Assembly (NCBI RefSeq): GCF_027744825.2
Contig: NW_026527059.1
Coordinates: 806,001-870,000, forward strand
Length of the DNA stretch: 64,000 nt
Origin: Synchiropus splendidus
Taxonomy: Eukaryota > Chordata > Actinopteri > Syngnathiformes > Callionymidae
Direction of reading: 5' to 3'
Shown here one piece after another: positions 25,901-37,500 of the stretch; the stretch's first letter is position 1; every line of letters starts with the position of its first letter. A program made the translations under genes and the position numbers. Below the pieces are notes generated by a model that ran no database searches, had not been told where the DNA came from, and saw only the letters and a program-made list of their open reading frames with translations.

Positions 25901-28900
25901 GATGTGCAACTACTAGAAAGACCCTTTCTGCTATAGTGGGAGGTTAAAATTTCATGTTCTGAAGCTTCCCTGAAAAGTTATGGCACAATGCACAAAAACG
26001 CTTTTCAGCCTGAGATAAGGTGGGTTTCGGAACGCCAAACATAAAAGTGTTGATAACTTTGGAAAAACACTTCAGACAGTTTAGATTTGATGTGCAACTA
26101 CTAGAAAGACCCTTTCTGCTATAGTGGGAGGTTAAAATTTCATGTTCTGATGCTTCCCTGAAAAGTTATGGCACAATGCACAAAAACGCTTTTCAGCCTG
26201 AGATAAGGTGGGTTTCGGAACGCCAAACATAAAAGTGTTGATAACTTTCGAAAAACACTTCAGAGAGCTTAGATTTGATGTGCACCTACTAGAAAGACCC
26301 TTTCTGCTATAGTGGGAGCTTAAAATTTCATGTTCTGAAGCTTCCCTGAAAAGTTATGGCACAATGCGTAAAAACGCTTTTCAGCCTGAGATAAGGTGGG
26401 TTTCGGAACGCCAAACATAAAAGTGTTGATAACTTTGGAAAAACACTTCAGACAGTTTAGATTTGATGTGCAACTACTAGAAAGACCCTTTCTGCTATAG
26501 TGGGAGGTTAAAATTTCATGTTCTGAAGCTTCCCTGAAAAGTTATGGCACAAAGCACAAAAACGCTTTTCAGCCTGAGATAAGGTGGGTTTCGGAACGCC
26601 AAACATAAAAGTGTTGATAACTTTCGAAAAACACTTCAGACAGCTTAGATTTGATGTGCACCTACTAGAAAGACCCTTTCTGCTATAGTGGGAGGTTAAA
26701 ATTTCATGTTCTGAAGCTTCCCTGAAAGGTTATGGCACAATGCGTAAAAACGCTTTTCAGCCTGAGATAAGGTGGGTTTCGGAACGCCAAACATAAAAGT
26801 GTTGATAACTTTTGAAAAACACTTCAGACAGTTTAGATTTGATGTGCAACTACTAGAAAGACCCTTTCTGCTATAGTGGGAGGTTAAAATTTCATGTTCT
26901 GAAGCTTCCCTGAAAAGTTATGGCACAATGCACAAAAACGCTTTTCAGCCTGAGATAAGGTGGGTTTCGGAACGCCAAACATAAAAGTGTTAATAACTTT
27001 GGAAAAACACTTCAGACAGTTTAGATTTGATGTGCACCTACTAGAAAGACCCTTTCTGCTTTAGTGGGAGGTTAAAATTTCATGTTCTGAAGCTTCCCTG
27101 AAAGGTTATCGCACAATGCGTAAAAACGCTTTTCAGCCTGAGATAAGGTGGGTTTCGGAACGCCAAACATAAAAGTGTTGATAACTTTTGAAAAACACTT
27201 CAGACAGTTTAGATTTGATGTGCAACTACTAGAAAGACCCTTTCTGCTATAGTGGGAGGTTAAAATTTCATGTTCTGAAGCTTCCCTGAAAAGTTATGGC
27301 ACAATGCACAAAAACGCTTTTCAGCCTGAGATAAGGTGGGTTTCGGAACGCCAAACATAAAAGTGTTGATAACTTTGGAAAAACACTTCAGACAGTTTAG
27401 ATTTGATGTGCAACTACTAGAAAGACCCTTTCTGCTATAGTGGGAGGTTAAAATTTCATGTTCTGAAGCTTCCCTGAAAAGTTATGGCACAATGCACAAA
27501 AACGCTTTTCAGCCTGAGATAAGGTGGGTTTCGGAACGCCAAACATAAAAGTGTTAATAACTTTGGAAAAACACTTCAGACAGTTTAGATTTGATGTGCA
27601 ACTACTAGAAAGACCCTTTCTGCTATAGTGGGAGGTTAAAATTTCATGTTCTGAAGCTTTCCTGAAAAGTTATGGCACAATGCACAAAAACGCTTTTCAG
27701 CCTGAGATAAGGTGGGTTTCGGAACGCCAAACATAAAAGTGTTGATAACTTTTGAAAAACACTTCAGACAGCTTAGATTTGATGTGCAACTACTAGAAAG
27801 ACCCTTTCTGCTATAGTGGGAGGTTAAAATTTCATGTTCTGAAGCTTCCCTGAAAAGTTATGGCACAATGTGTAAAAACGCTTTTCAGCCTGAGATAAGG
27901 TGGGTTTCGGAACGCCAAACATAAAAGTGTTGATAACTTTGGAAAAACACTTCAGACAGTTTAGATTTGATGTGCAACTACTAGAAAGACCCTTTCTGCT
28001 ATAGTGGGAGGTTAAAATTTCATGTTCTGAAGCTTCCCTGAAAAGTTATGGCACAATGCACAAAAACGCTTTTCAGCCTGAGATAAGGTGGGTTTCGGAA
28101 CGCCAAACATAAAAGTGTTGATAACTTTTGAAAAACACTTCAGACAGCTTGGATTTGATGTGCAACTACTAGAAAGACCCTTTCTGCTATAGTGGGATGT
28201 TAAAATTTCATGTTCTGAAGCTTCCCTGAAAAGTTATGGCACAATGCACAAAAACGCTTTTCAGCCTGAGATAAGGTGGGTTTCGGAACGCCAAACATAA
28301 AAGTGTTGATAACTTTCGAAAAACACTTCAGACAGCTTAGATTTGATGTGCACCTACGAGAAAGACCCTTTCTGCTATAGTGGGAGGTTAAAATTTCATG
28401 TTCTGAAGCTTCCCTGAAAAGTTATGGCACAATGCGTAAAAACGCTTTTCAGCCTGAGATAAGGTGGGTTTCGGAACGCCAAACATAAAAGTGTTGATAA
28501 CTTTGGAAAAACACTTCAGACAGTTTAGATTTGATGTGCAACTACTAGAAAGACCCTTTCTGCTATAGTGGGAGGTTAAAATTTCATGTTCTGAAGCTTT
28601 CCTGAAAAGTTATGGCACAATGCACAAAAACGCTTTTCAGCCTGAGATAAGGTGGGTTTCGGAACGCCAAACATAAAAGTGTTGGTAACTTTCGAAAAAC
28701 ACTTCAGAGAGCTTAGATTTGATGTGCACCTACCAGAAAGACCCTTTCTGCTATAGTGGGAGGTTAAAATTTCATGTTCTGAAGCTTCCCTGAAAAGTTA
28801 TGGCACAATGCGTAAAAACGCTTTTCAGCCTGAGATAAGGTGGGTTTCGGAACGCCAAACATAAAAGTGTTAATAACTTTGGAAAAACACTTCAGACAGT

Positions 28901-31772
28901 TTAGATTTGATGTGCAACTACTAGAAAGACCCTTTCTGCTATAGTGGGAGGTTAAAATTTCATGTTCTGAAGCTTCCCTGAAAAGTTATGGCACAATGCA
29001 CAAAAACGCTTTTCAGCCTGAGATAAGGTGGGTTTCGGAACGCCAAACATATAAGTGTTAATAACTTTGGAAAAACACTTCAGACAGTTTAGATTTGATG
29101 TGCAACTACTAGAAAGACCCTTTCTGCTATAGTGGGAGGTTAAAATTTCATGTTCTGAAGCTTTCCTGAAAAGTTATGGCACAATGCACAAAAACGCTTT
29201 TCAGCCTGAGATAAGGTGGGTTTCGGAACGCCAAACATAAAAGTGTTGGTAACTTTCGAAAAACACTTCAGAGAGCTTAGATTTGATGTGCACCTACTAG
29301 AAAGACCCTTTCTGCTATAGTGGGAGGTTAAAATTTCATGTTCTGAAGCTTCCCTGAAAAGTTATGGCACAATGCGTAAAAACGCTTTTCAGCCTGAGAT
29401 AAGGTGGGTTTCGGAACGCCAAACATAAAAGTGTTGATAACTTTGGAAAAACACTTCAGACAGTTTAGATTTGATGTGCAACTACTAGAAAGACCCTTTC
29501 TGCTATAGTGGGAGGTTAAAATTTCATGTTCTGAAGCTTTCCTGAAAAGTTATGGCACAATGCACAAAAACGCTTTTCAGCCTGAGATAAGGTGGGTTTC
29601 GGAACGCCAAACATAAAAGTGTTGATAACTTTTGAAAAACACTTCAGACAGCTTAGATTTGATGTGCAACTACTAGAAAGACCCTTTCTGCTATAGTGGG
29701 AGGTTAAAATTTCATGTTCTGAAGCTTCCCTGAAAAGTTATGGCACAATGCACAAAAACGCTTTTCAGCCTGAGATAAGGTGGGTTTCGGAACGCCAAAC
29801 ATAAAAGTGTTGATAACTTTGGAAAAACACTTCAGACAGCTTAGATTTGATGTGCAACTACTAGAAAGACCCTTTCTGCTATAGTGGGAGGTTAAAATTT
29901 CATGTTCTGAAGCTTCCCTGAAAAGTTATGGCACAATGCACAAAAACGCTTTTCAGCCTGAGATAAGGTGGGTTTCGGAACGCCAAACATAAAAGTGTTA
30001 ATAACTTTGGAAAAACACTTCAGACAGTTTAGATTTGATGTGCAACTACTAGAAAGACCCTTTCTGCTATAGTGGGAGGTTAAAATTTCATGTTCTGAAG
30101 CTTCCCTGAAAAGTTATGGCACAATGCACAAAAACGCTTTTCAGCCTGAGATAAGGTGGGTTTCGGAACGCCAAACATAAAAGTGTTGATAACTTTGGAA
30201 AAACACTTCAGACAGTTTAGATTTGATGTGCAACTACTAGAAAGACCCTTTCTGCTATAGTGGGAGGTTAAAATTTCATGTTCTGAAGCTTCCCTGAAAA
30301 GTTATGGCACAATGCACAAAAACGCTTTTCAGCCTGAGATAAGGTGGGTTTCGGAACGCCAAACATAAAAGTGTTAATAACTTTGGAAAAACACTTCAGA
30401 CAGTTTAGATTTGATGTGCAACTACTAGAAAGACCCTTTCTGCTATAGTGGGAGGTTAAAATTTCATGTTCTGAAGCTTCCCTGAAAAGTTATGGCACAA
30501 TGCACAAAAACGCTTTTCAGCCTGAGATAAGGTGGGTTTCGGAACGCCAAACATAAAAGTGTTGATAACTTTGGAAAAACACTTCAGACAGTTTAGATTT
30601 GATGTGCAACTACTAGAAAGACCCTTTCTGCTATAGTGGGAGGTTAAAATTTCATGTTCTGATGCTTCCCTGAAAAGTTATGGCACAATGCACAAAAACG
30701 CTTTTCAGCCTGAGATAAGGTGGGTTTCGGAACGCCAAACATAAAAGTGTTGATAACTTTCGAAAAACACTTCAGAGAGCTTAGATTTGATGTGCACCTA
30801 CTAGAAAGACCCTTTCTGCTATAGTGGGAGCTTAAAATTTCATGTTCTGAAGCTTCCCTGAAAAGTTATGGCACAATGCGTAAAAACGCTTTTCAGCCTG
30901 AGATAAGGTGGGTTTCGGAACGCCAAACATAAAAGTGTTGATAACTTTGGAAAAACACTTCAGACAGTTTAGATTTGATGTGCAACTACTAGAAAGACCC
31001 TTTCTGCTATAGTGGGAGGTTAAAATTTCATGTTCTGAAGCTTCCCTGAAAAGTTATGGCACAAAGCACAAAAACGCTTTTCAGCCTGAGATAAGGTGGG
31101 TTTCGGAACGCCAAACATAAAAGTGTTGATAACTTTCGAAAAACACTTCAGACAGCTTAGATTTGATGTGCACCTACTAGAAAGACCCTTTCTGCTATAG
31201 TGGGAGGTTAAAATTTCATGTTCTGAAGCTTCCCTGAAAGGTTATGGCACAATGCGTAAAAACGCTTTTCAGCCTGAGATAAGGTGGGTTTCGGAACGCC
31301 AAACATAAAAGTGTTGATAACTTTTGAAAAACACTTCAGACAGTTTAGATTTGATGTGCAACTACTAGAAAGACCCTTTCTGCTATAGTGGGAGGTTAAA
31401 ATTTCATGTTCTGAAGCTTCCCTGAAAAGTTATGGCACAATGCACAAAAACGCTTTTCAGCCTGAGATAAGGTGGGTTTCGGAACGCCAAACATAAAAGT
31501 GTTAATAACTTTGGAAAAACACTTCAGACAGTTTAGATTTGATGTGCAACTACTAGAAAGACCCTTTCTGCTATAGTGGGAGGTTAAAATTTCATGTTCT
31601 GAAGCTTCCCTGAAAAGTTATGGCACAATGCACAAAAACGCTTTTCAGCCTGAGATAAGGTGGGTTTCGGAACGCCAAACATAAAAGTGTTAATAACTTT
31701 GGAAAAACACTTCAGACAGTTTAGATTTGATGTGCAACTACTAGAAAGACCCTTTCTGCTATAGTGGGAGGT
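15229..31772 (+). repeat. 43-monomer (8,084-bp) higher-order repeat, two full copies plus two monomers
   Basis: Copy 1 is monomers 82-124 (15229-23312), copy 2 is 125-167 (23313-31396), and 168-169 begin a third. String: a2 a2 b5 c1' a6 c1 a2 a2 b5 c1 b3 a1 b3 a2 a1 d4C c1 g6 f7 a2 f7 a1 a2 b3 c1 a3 a6 c1 b5 c2 a2 b5 c1 b3 a1' a2 a1 a2 a1 d4C c1 g6 f7. Rare markers recur at exactly +8,084: TTCT at 15947/24031, GGTGGAT at 16436/24520, CTTTAG at 18975/27059, TTATCG at 19021/27105, ATGTGTAAA near 19785/27869, CTTGGAT at 20067/28151, TACC at 20647/28731 and CATATAAG near 20965/29049. I saw no difference between the copies, though I did not align every base. By type, the match runs from about 15158 to 23796 against 23242 to 31880. 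Confidence 0.95.
22937..24064 (+). repeat. Six-monomer cassette spanning the 43-monomer junction
   Basis: Monomers 123-128 read g6 f7 a2 a2 b5 c1', the same order as the cassettes at 5077, 7145, 46061, 48881, 50385, 53393, 55273 and 59785. Here the last unit has C136 and CAACTTCTAG and lacks T63. The boundary between the two 8,084-bp copies, set at 23313, lies inside this cassette, between f7 and a2. The 43-monomer unit may therefore have been duplicated by exchange within such cassettes. Confidence 0.7.
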
Positions 31773-32336
31773 TAAAATTTCATGTTCTGAAGCTTTCCTG
31801 AAAAGTTATGGCACAATGCACAAAAACGCTTTTCAGCCTGAGATAAGGTGGGTTTCGGAACGCCAAACATAAAAGTGTTGATAACTTTTGAAAAACACTT
31901 CAGACAGCTTAGATTTGATGTGCACCTACTAGAAAGACCCTTTCTGCTATAGTGGGAGGTTAAAATTTCATGTTCTGAAGCTTCCCTGAAAGGTTATGGC
32001 ACAATGCGTAAAAACGCTTTTCAGCCTGAGATAAGGTGGGTTTCGGAACGCCAAACATAAAAGTGTTGATAACTTTTGAAAAACACTTCAGACAGTTTAG
32101 ATTTGATGTGCAACTACTAGAAAGACCCTTTCTGCTATAGTGGGAGGTTAAAATTTCATGTTCTGAAGCTTCCCTGAAAAGTTATGGCACAATGCACAAA
32201 AACGCTTTTCAGCCTGAGATAAGGTGGGTTTCGGAACGCCAAACATAAAAGTGTTGATAACTTTTGAAAAACACTTCAGACAGCTTGGATTTGATGTGCA
32301 ACTACTAGAAAGACCCTTTCTGCTATAGTGGGATGT
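31773..32336 (+). repeat. Three-monomer junction segment (monomers 170-172)
   Basis: String b3 (with C153), f7, a3. The match to the 43-monomer unit is lost at position 109 of monomer 170, where GTTGAT replaces the expected GTTGGT. Monomer 172 carries the rare pair CTTGGAT and GGGATGT (G139, T186), otherwise seen only in monomers 107 and 150. It therefore comes from the same lineage as the a3 unit of the 43-monomer repeat, although its neighbours differ. Confidence 0.8.
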
Positions 32337-34592
32337 TAAAATTTCATGTTCTGAAGCTTCCCTGAAAAGTTATGGCACAATGCACAAAAACGCTTTTCAG
32401 CCTGAGATAAGGTGGGTTTCGGAACGCCAAACATAAAAGTGTTGATAACTTTGGAAAAACACTTCAGACAGTTTAGATTTGATGTGCAACTACCAGAAAG
32501 ACCCTTTCTGCTATAGTGGGAGGTTAAAATTTCATGTTCTGAAGCTTCCCTGAAAAGTTATGGCACAATGCACAAAAACGCTTTTCAGCCTGAGATAAGG
32601 TGGGTTTCGGAACGCCAAACATAAAAGTGTTGATAACTTTTGAAAAACACTTCAGACAGCTTAGATTTGATGTGCAACTACTAGAAAGACCCTTTCTGCT
32701 ATAGTGGGAGGTTAAAATTTCATGTTCTGAAGCTTCCCTGAAAAGTTATGGCACAATGCACAAAAACGCTTTTCAGCCTGAGATAAGGTGGGTTTCGGAA
32801 CGCCAAACATAAAAGTGTTGATAACTTTGGAAAAACACTTCAGACAGTTTAGATTTGATGTGCAACTACTAGAAAGACCCTTTCTGCTATAGTGGGAGGT
32901 TAAAATTTCATGTTCTGAAGCTTTCCTGAAAAGTTATGGCACAATGCACAAAAACGCTTTTCAGCCTGAGATAAGGTGGGTTTCGGAACGCCAAACATAA
33001 AAGTGTTGATAACTTTTGAAAAACACTTCAGACAGCTTAGATTTGATGTGCAACTACTAGAAAGACCCTTTCTGCTATAGTGGGAGGTTAAAATTTCATG
33101 TTCTGAAGCTTCCCTGAAAAGTTATGGCACAATGCACAAAAACGCTTTTCAGCCTGAGATAAGGTGGGTTTCGGAACGCCAAACATAAAAGTGTTAATAA
33201 CTTTGGAAAAACACTTCAGACAGTTTAGATTTGATGTGCAACTACTAGAAAGACCCTTTCTGCTATAGTGGGAGGTTAAAATTTCATGTTCTGAAGCTTC
33301 CCTGAAAAGTTATGGCACAATGCACAAAAACGCTTTTCAGCCTGAGATAAGGTGGGTTTCGGAACGCCAAACATAAAAGTGTTGATAACTTTGGAAAAAC
33401 ACTTCAGACAGTTTAGATTTTATGTGCAACTACTAGAAAGACCCTTTCTGCTATAGTGGGAGGTTAAAATTTCATGTTCTGATGCTTCCCTGAAAAGTTA
33501 TGGCACAATGCACAAAAACGCTTTTCAGCCTGAGATAAGGTGGGTTTCGGAACGCCAAACATAAAAGTGTTGATAACTTTGGAAAAACACTTCAGACAGT
33601 TTAGATTTGATGTGCAACTACCAGAAAGACCCTTTCTGCTATAGTGGGAGGTTAAAATTTCATGTTCTGAAGCTTCCCTGAAAAGTTATGGCACAATGCA
33701 CAAAAACGCTTTTCAGCCTGAGATAAGGTGGGTTTCGGAACGCCAAACATAAAAGTGTTGATAACTTTTGAAAAACACTTCAGACAGCTTAGATTTGATG
33801 TGCAACTACTAGAAAGACCCTTTCTGCTATAGTGGGAGGTTAAAATTTCATGTTCTGAAGCTTCCCTGAAAAGTTATGGCACAATGCACAAAAACGCTTT
33901 TCAGCCTGAGATAAGGTGGGTTTCGGAACGCCAAACATAAAAGTGTTGATAACTTTGGAAAAACACTTCAGACAGTTTAGATTTGATGTGCAACTACTAG
34001 AAAGACCCTTTCTGCTATAGTGGGAGGTTAAAATTTCATGTTCTGAAGCTTTCCTGAAAAGTTATGGCACAATGCACAAAAACGCTTTTCTGCCTGAGAT
34101 AAGGTGGGTTTCGGAACGCCAAACATAAAAGTGTTGATAACTTTTGAAAAACACTTCAGACAGCTTAGATTTGATGTGCAACTACTAGAAAGACCCTTTC
34201 TGCTATAGTGGGAGGTTAAAATTTCATGTTCTGAAGCTTCCCTGAAAAGTTATGGCACAATGCACAAAAACGCTTTTCAGCCTGAGATAAGGTGGGTTTC
34301 GGAACGCCAAACATAAAAGTGTTAATAACTTTGGAAAAACACTTCAGACAGTTTAGATTTGATGTGCAACTACTAGAAAGACCCTTTCTGCTATAGTGGG
34401 AGGTTAAAATTTCATGTTCTGAAGCTTCCCTGAAAAGTTATGGCACAATGCACAAAAACGCTTTTCAGCCTGAGATAAGGTGGGTTTCGGAACGCCAAAC
34501 ATAAAAGTGTTGATAACTTTGGAAAAACACTTCAGACAGTTTAGATTTTATGTGCAACTACTAGAAAGACCCTTTCTGCTATAGTGGGAGGT
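32337..34592 (+). repeat. 6-monomer (1,128-bp) higher-order repeat, two copies
   Basis: Monomers 173-178 read a1 a3 a1 b3 a2 a1 and monomers 179-184 read d1 a3 a1 b3 a2 a1. Shared rare markers at +1,128 are TACCAG in the first unit and TTTTATG in the last (33421 and 34549). Differences: the first unit of copy 2 has T19, and monomer 182 has T63. The d1 unit is the only d-type left part here joined to a type-1 right part, so it looks like a recombinant. Confidence 0.88.
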
Positions 34593-37500
34593 TAAAATTT
34601 CATGTTCTGATGCTTCCCTGAAAAGTTATGGCACAATGCACAAAAACGCTTTTCAGCCTGAGATAAGGTGGGTTTCGGAACGCCAAACATAAAAGTGTTG
34701 ATAACTTTCGAAAAACACTTCAGAGAGCTTAGATTTGATGTGCACCTACTAGAAAGACCCTTTCTGCTATAGTGGGAGCTTAAAATTTCATGTTCTGAAG
34801 CTTCCCTGAAAAGTTATGGCACAATGCGTAAAAACGCTTTTCAGCCTGAGATAAGGTGGGTTTCGGAACGCCAAACATAAAAGTGTTGATAACTTTCGAA
34901 AAACACTTCAGAGAGCTTAGATTTGATGTGCACCTACTAGAAAGACCCTTTCTGCTATAGTGGGAGGTTAAAATTTCATGTTCTGAAGCTTCCCTGAAAA
35001 GTTATGGCACAATGCGTAAAAACGCTTTTCAGCCTGAGATAAGGTGGGTTTCGGAACGCCAAACATAAAAGTGTTGATAACTTTGGAAAAACACTTCAGA
35101 CAGTTTAGATTTGATGTGCAACTACTAGAAAGACCCTTTCTGCTATAGTGGGAGGTTAAAATTTCATGTTCTGAAGCTTTCCTGAAAAGTTATGGCACAA
35201 TGCACAAAAACGCTTTTCAGCCTGAGATAAGGTGGGTTTCGGAACGCCAAACATAAAAGTGTTGATAACTTTCGAAAAACACTTCAGAGAGCTTAGATTT
35301 GATGTGCACCTACTAGAAAGACCCTTTCTGCTATAGTGGGAGGTTAAAATTTCATGTTCTGAAGCTTCCCTGAAAAGTTATGGCACAATGCGTAAAAACG
35401 CTTTTCAGCCTGAGATAAGGTGGGTTTCGGAACGCCAAACATAAAAGTGTTGATAACTTTGGAAAAACACTTCAGACAGTTTAGATTTGATGTGCAACTA
35501 CTAGAAAGACCCTTTCTGCTATAGTGGGAGGTTAAAATTTCATGTTCTGAAGCTTTCCTGAAAAGTTATGGCACAATGCACAAAAACGCTTTTCAGCCTG
35601 AGATAAGGTGGGTTTCGGAACGCCAAACATAAAAGTGTTGATAACTTTCGAAAAACACTTCAGAGAGCTTAGATTTGATGTGCACCTACTAGAAAGACCC
35701 TTTCTGCTATAGTGGGAGGTTAAAATTTCATGTTCTGAAGCATCCCTGAAAAGTTATGGCACAATGCACAAAAACGCTTTTCAGCCTGAGATAAGGTGGG
35801 TTTCGGAACGCCAAACATAAAAGTGTTGATAACTTTGGAAAAACACTTCAGACAGTTTAGATTTGATGTGCAACTACTAGAAAGACCCTTTCTGCTATAG
35901 TGGGAGGTTAAAATTTCATGTTCTGAAGCTTCCCTGAAAAGTTATGGCACAATGCACAAAAACGCTTTTCAGCCTGAGATAAGGTGGGTTTCGGAACGCC
36001 AAACATAAAAGTGTTAATAACTTTGGAAAAACACTTCAGACAGTTTAGATTTGATGTGCAACTACTAGAAAGACCCTTTCTGCTATAGTGGGAGGTTAAA
36101 ATTTCATGTTCTGAAGCTTCCCTGAAAAGTTATGGCACAATGCACAAAAACGCTTTTCAGCCTGAGATAAGGTGGGTTTCGGAACGCCAAACATAAAAGT
36201 GTTGATAACTTTTGAAAAACACTTCAGACAGCTTAGATTTGATGTGCAACTACTAGAAAGACCCTTTCTGCTATAGTGGGAGGTTAAAATTTCATGTTCT
36301 GAAGCTTCCCTGAAAAGTTATGGCACAATGCACAAAAACGCTTTTCAGCCTGAGATAAGGTGGGTTTCGGAACGCCAAACATAAAAGTGTTGATAACTTT
36401 GGAAAAACACTTCAGACAGTTTAGATTTGATGTGCAACTACTAGAAAGACCCTTTCTGCTATAGTGGGAGGTTAAAATTTCATGTTCTGAAGCTTTCCTG
36501 AAAAGTTATGGCACAATGCACAAAAACGCTTTTCAGCCTGAGATAAGGTGGGTTTCGGAACGCCAAACATAAAAGTGTTGATAACTTTTGAAAAACACTT
36601 CAGACAGCTTAGATTTGATGTGCAACTACTAGAAAGACCCTTTCTGCTATAGTGGGAGGTTAAAATTTCATGTTCTGAAGCTTCCCTGAAAAGTTATGGC
36701 ACAATGCACAAAAACGCTTTTCAGCCTGAGATAAGGTGGGTTTCGGAACGCCAAACATAAAAGTGTTAATAACTTTGGAAAAACACTTCAGACAGTTTAG
36801 ATTTGATGTGCAACTACTAGAAAGACCCTTTCTGCTATAGTGGGAGGTTAAAATTTCATGTTCTGAAGCTTCCCTGAAAAGTTATGGCACAATGCACAAA
36901 AACGCTTTTCAGCCTGAGATAAGGTGGGTTTCGGAACGCCAAACATAAAAGTGTTGATAACTTTGGAAAAACACTTCAGACAGTTTAGATTTTATGTGCA
37001 ACTACGAGAAAGACCCTTTCTGCTATAGTGGGAGGTTAAAATTTCATGTTCTGATGCTTCCCTGAAAAGTTATGGCACAATGCACAAAAACCCTTTTCAG
37101 CCTGAGATAAGGTGGGTTTCGGAACGCCAAACATAAAAGTGTTGATAACTTTCGAAAAACACTTCAGAGAGCTTAGATTTGATGTGCACCTACTAGAAAG
37201 ACCCTTTCTGCTATAGTGGGAGCTTAAAATTTCATGTTCTGAAGCTTCCCTGAAAAGTTATGGCACAATGCGTAAAAACGCTTTTCAGCCTGAGATAAGG
37301 TGGGTTTCGGAACGCCAAACATAAAAGTGTTGATAACTTTCGAAAAACACTTCAGAGAGCTTAGATTTGATGTGCACCTACTAGAAAGACCCTTTCTGCT
37401 ATAGTGGGAGGTTAAAATTTCATGTTCTGAAGCTTCCCTGAAAAGTTATGGCACAATGCGTAAAAACGCTTTTCAGCCTGAGATAAGGTGGGTTTCGGAA

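Noticed and set aside
15229..31396. Assembly artefact as the explanation for the 8,084-bp duplication
   Set aside because: Not excluded, but duplications of many other lengths (940, 1,128, 2,068, 2,444, 2,632, 4,512 bp) occur with small differences between copies, so real amplification is the simpler reading. Read evidence would settle it.
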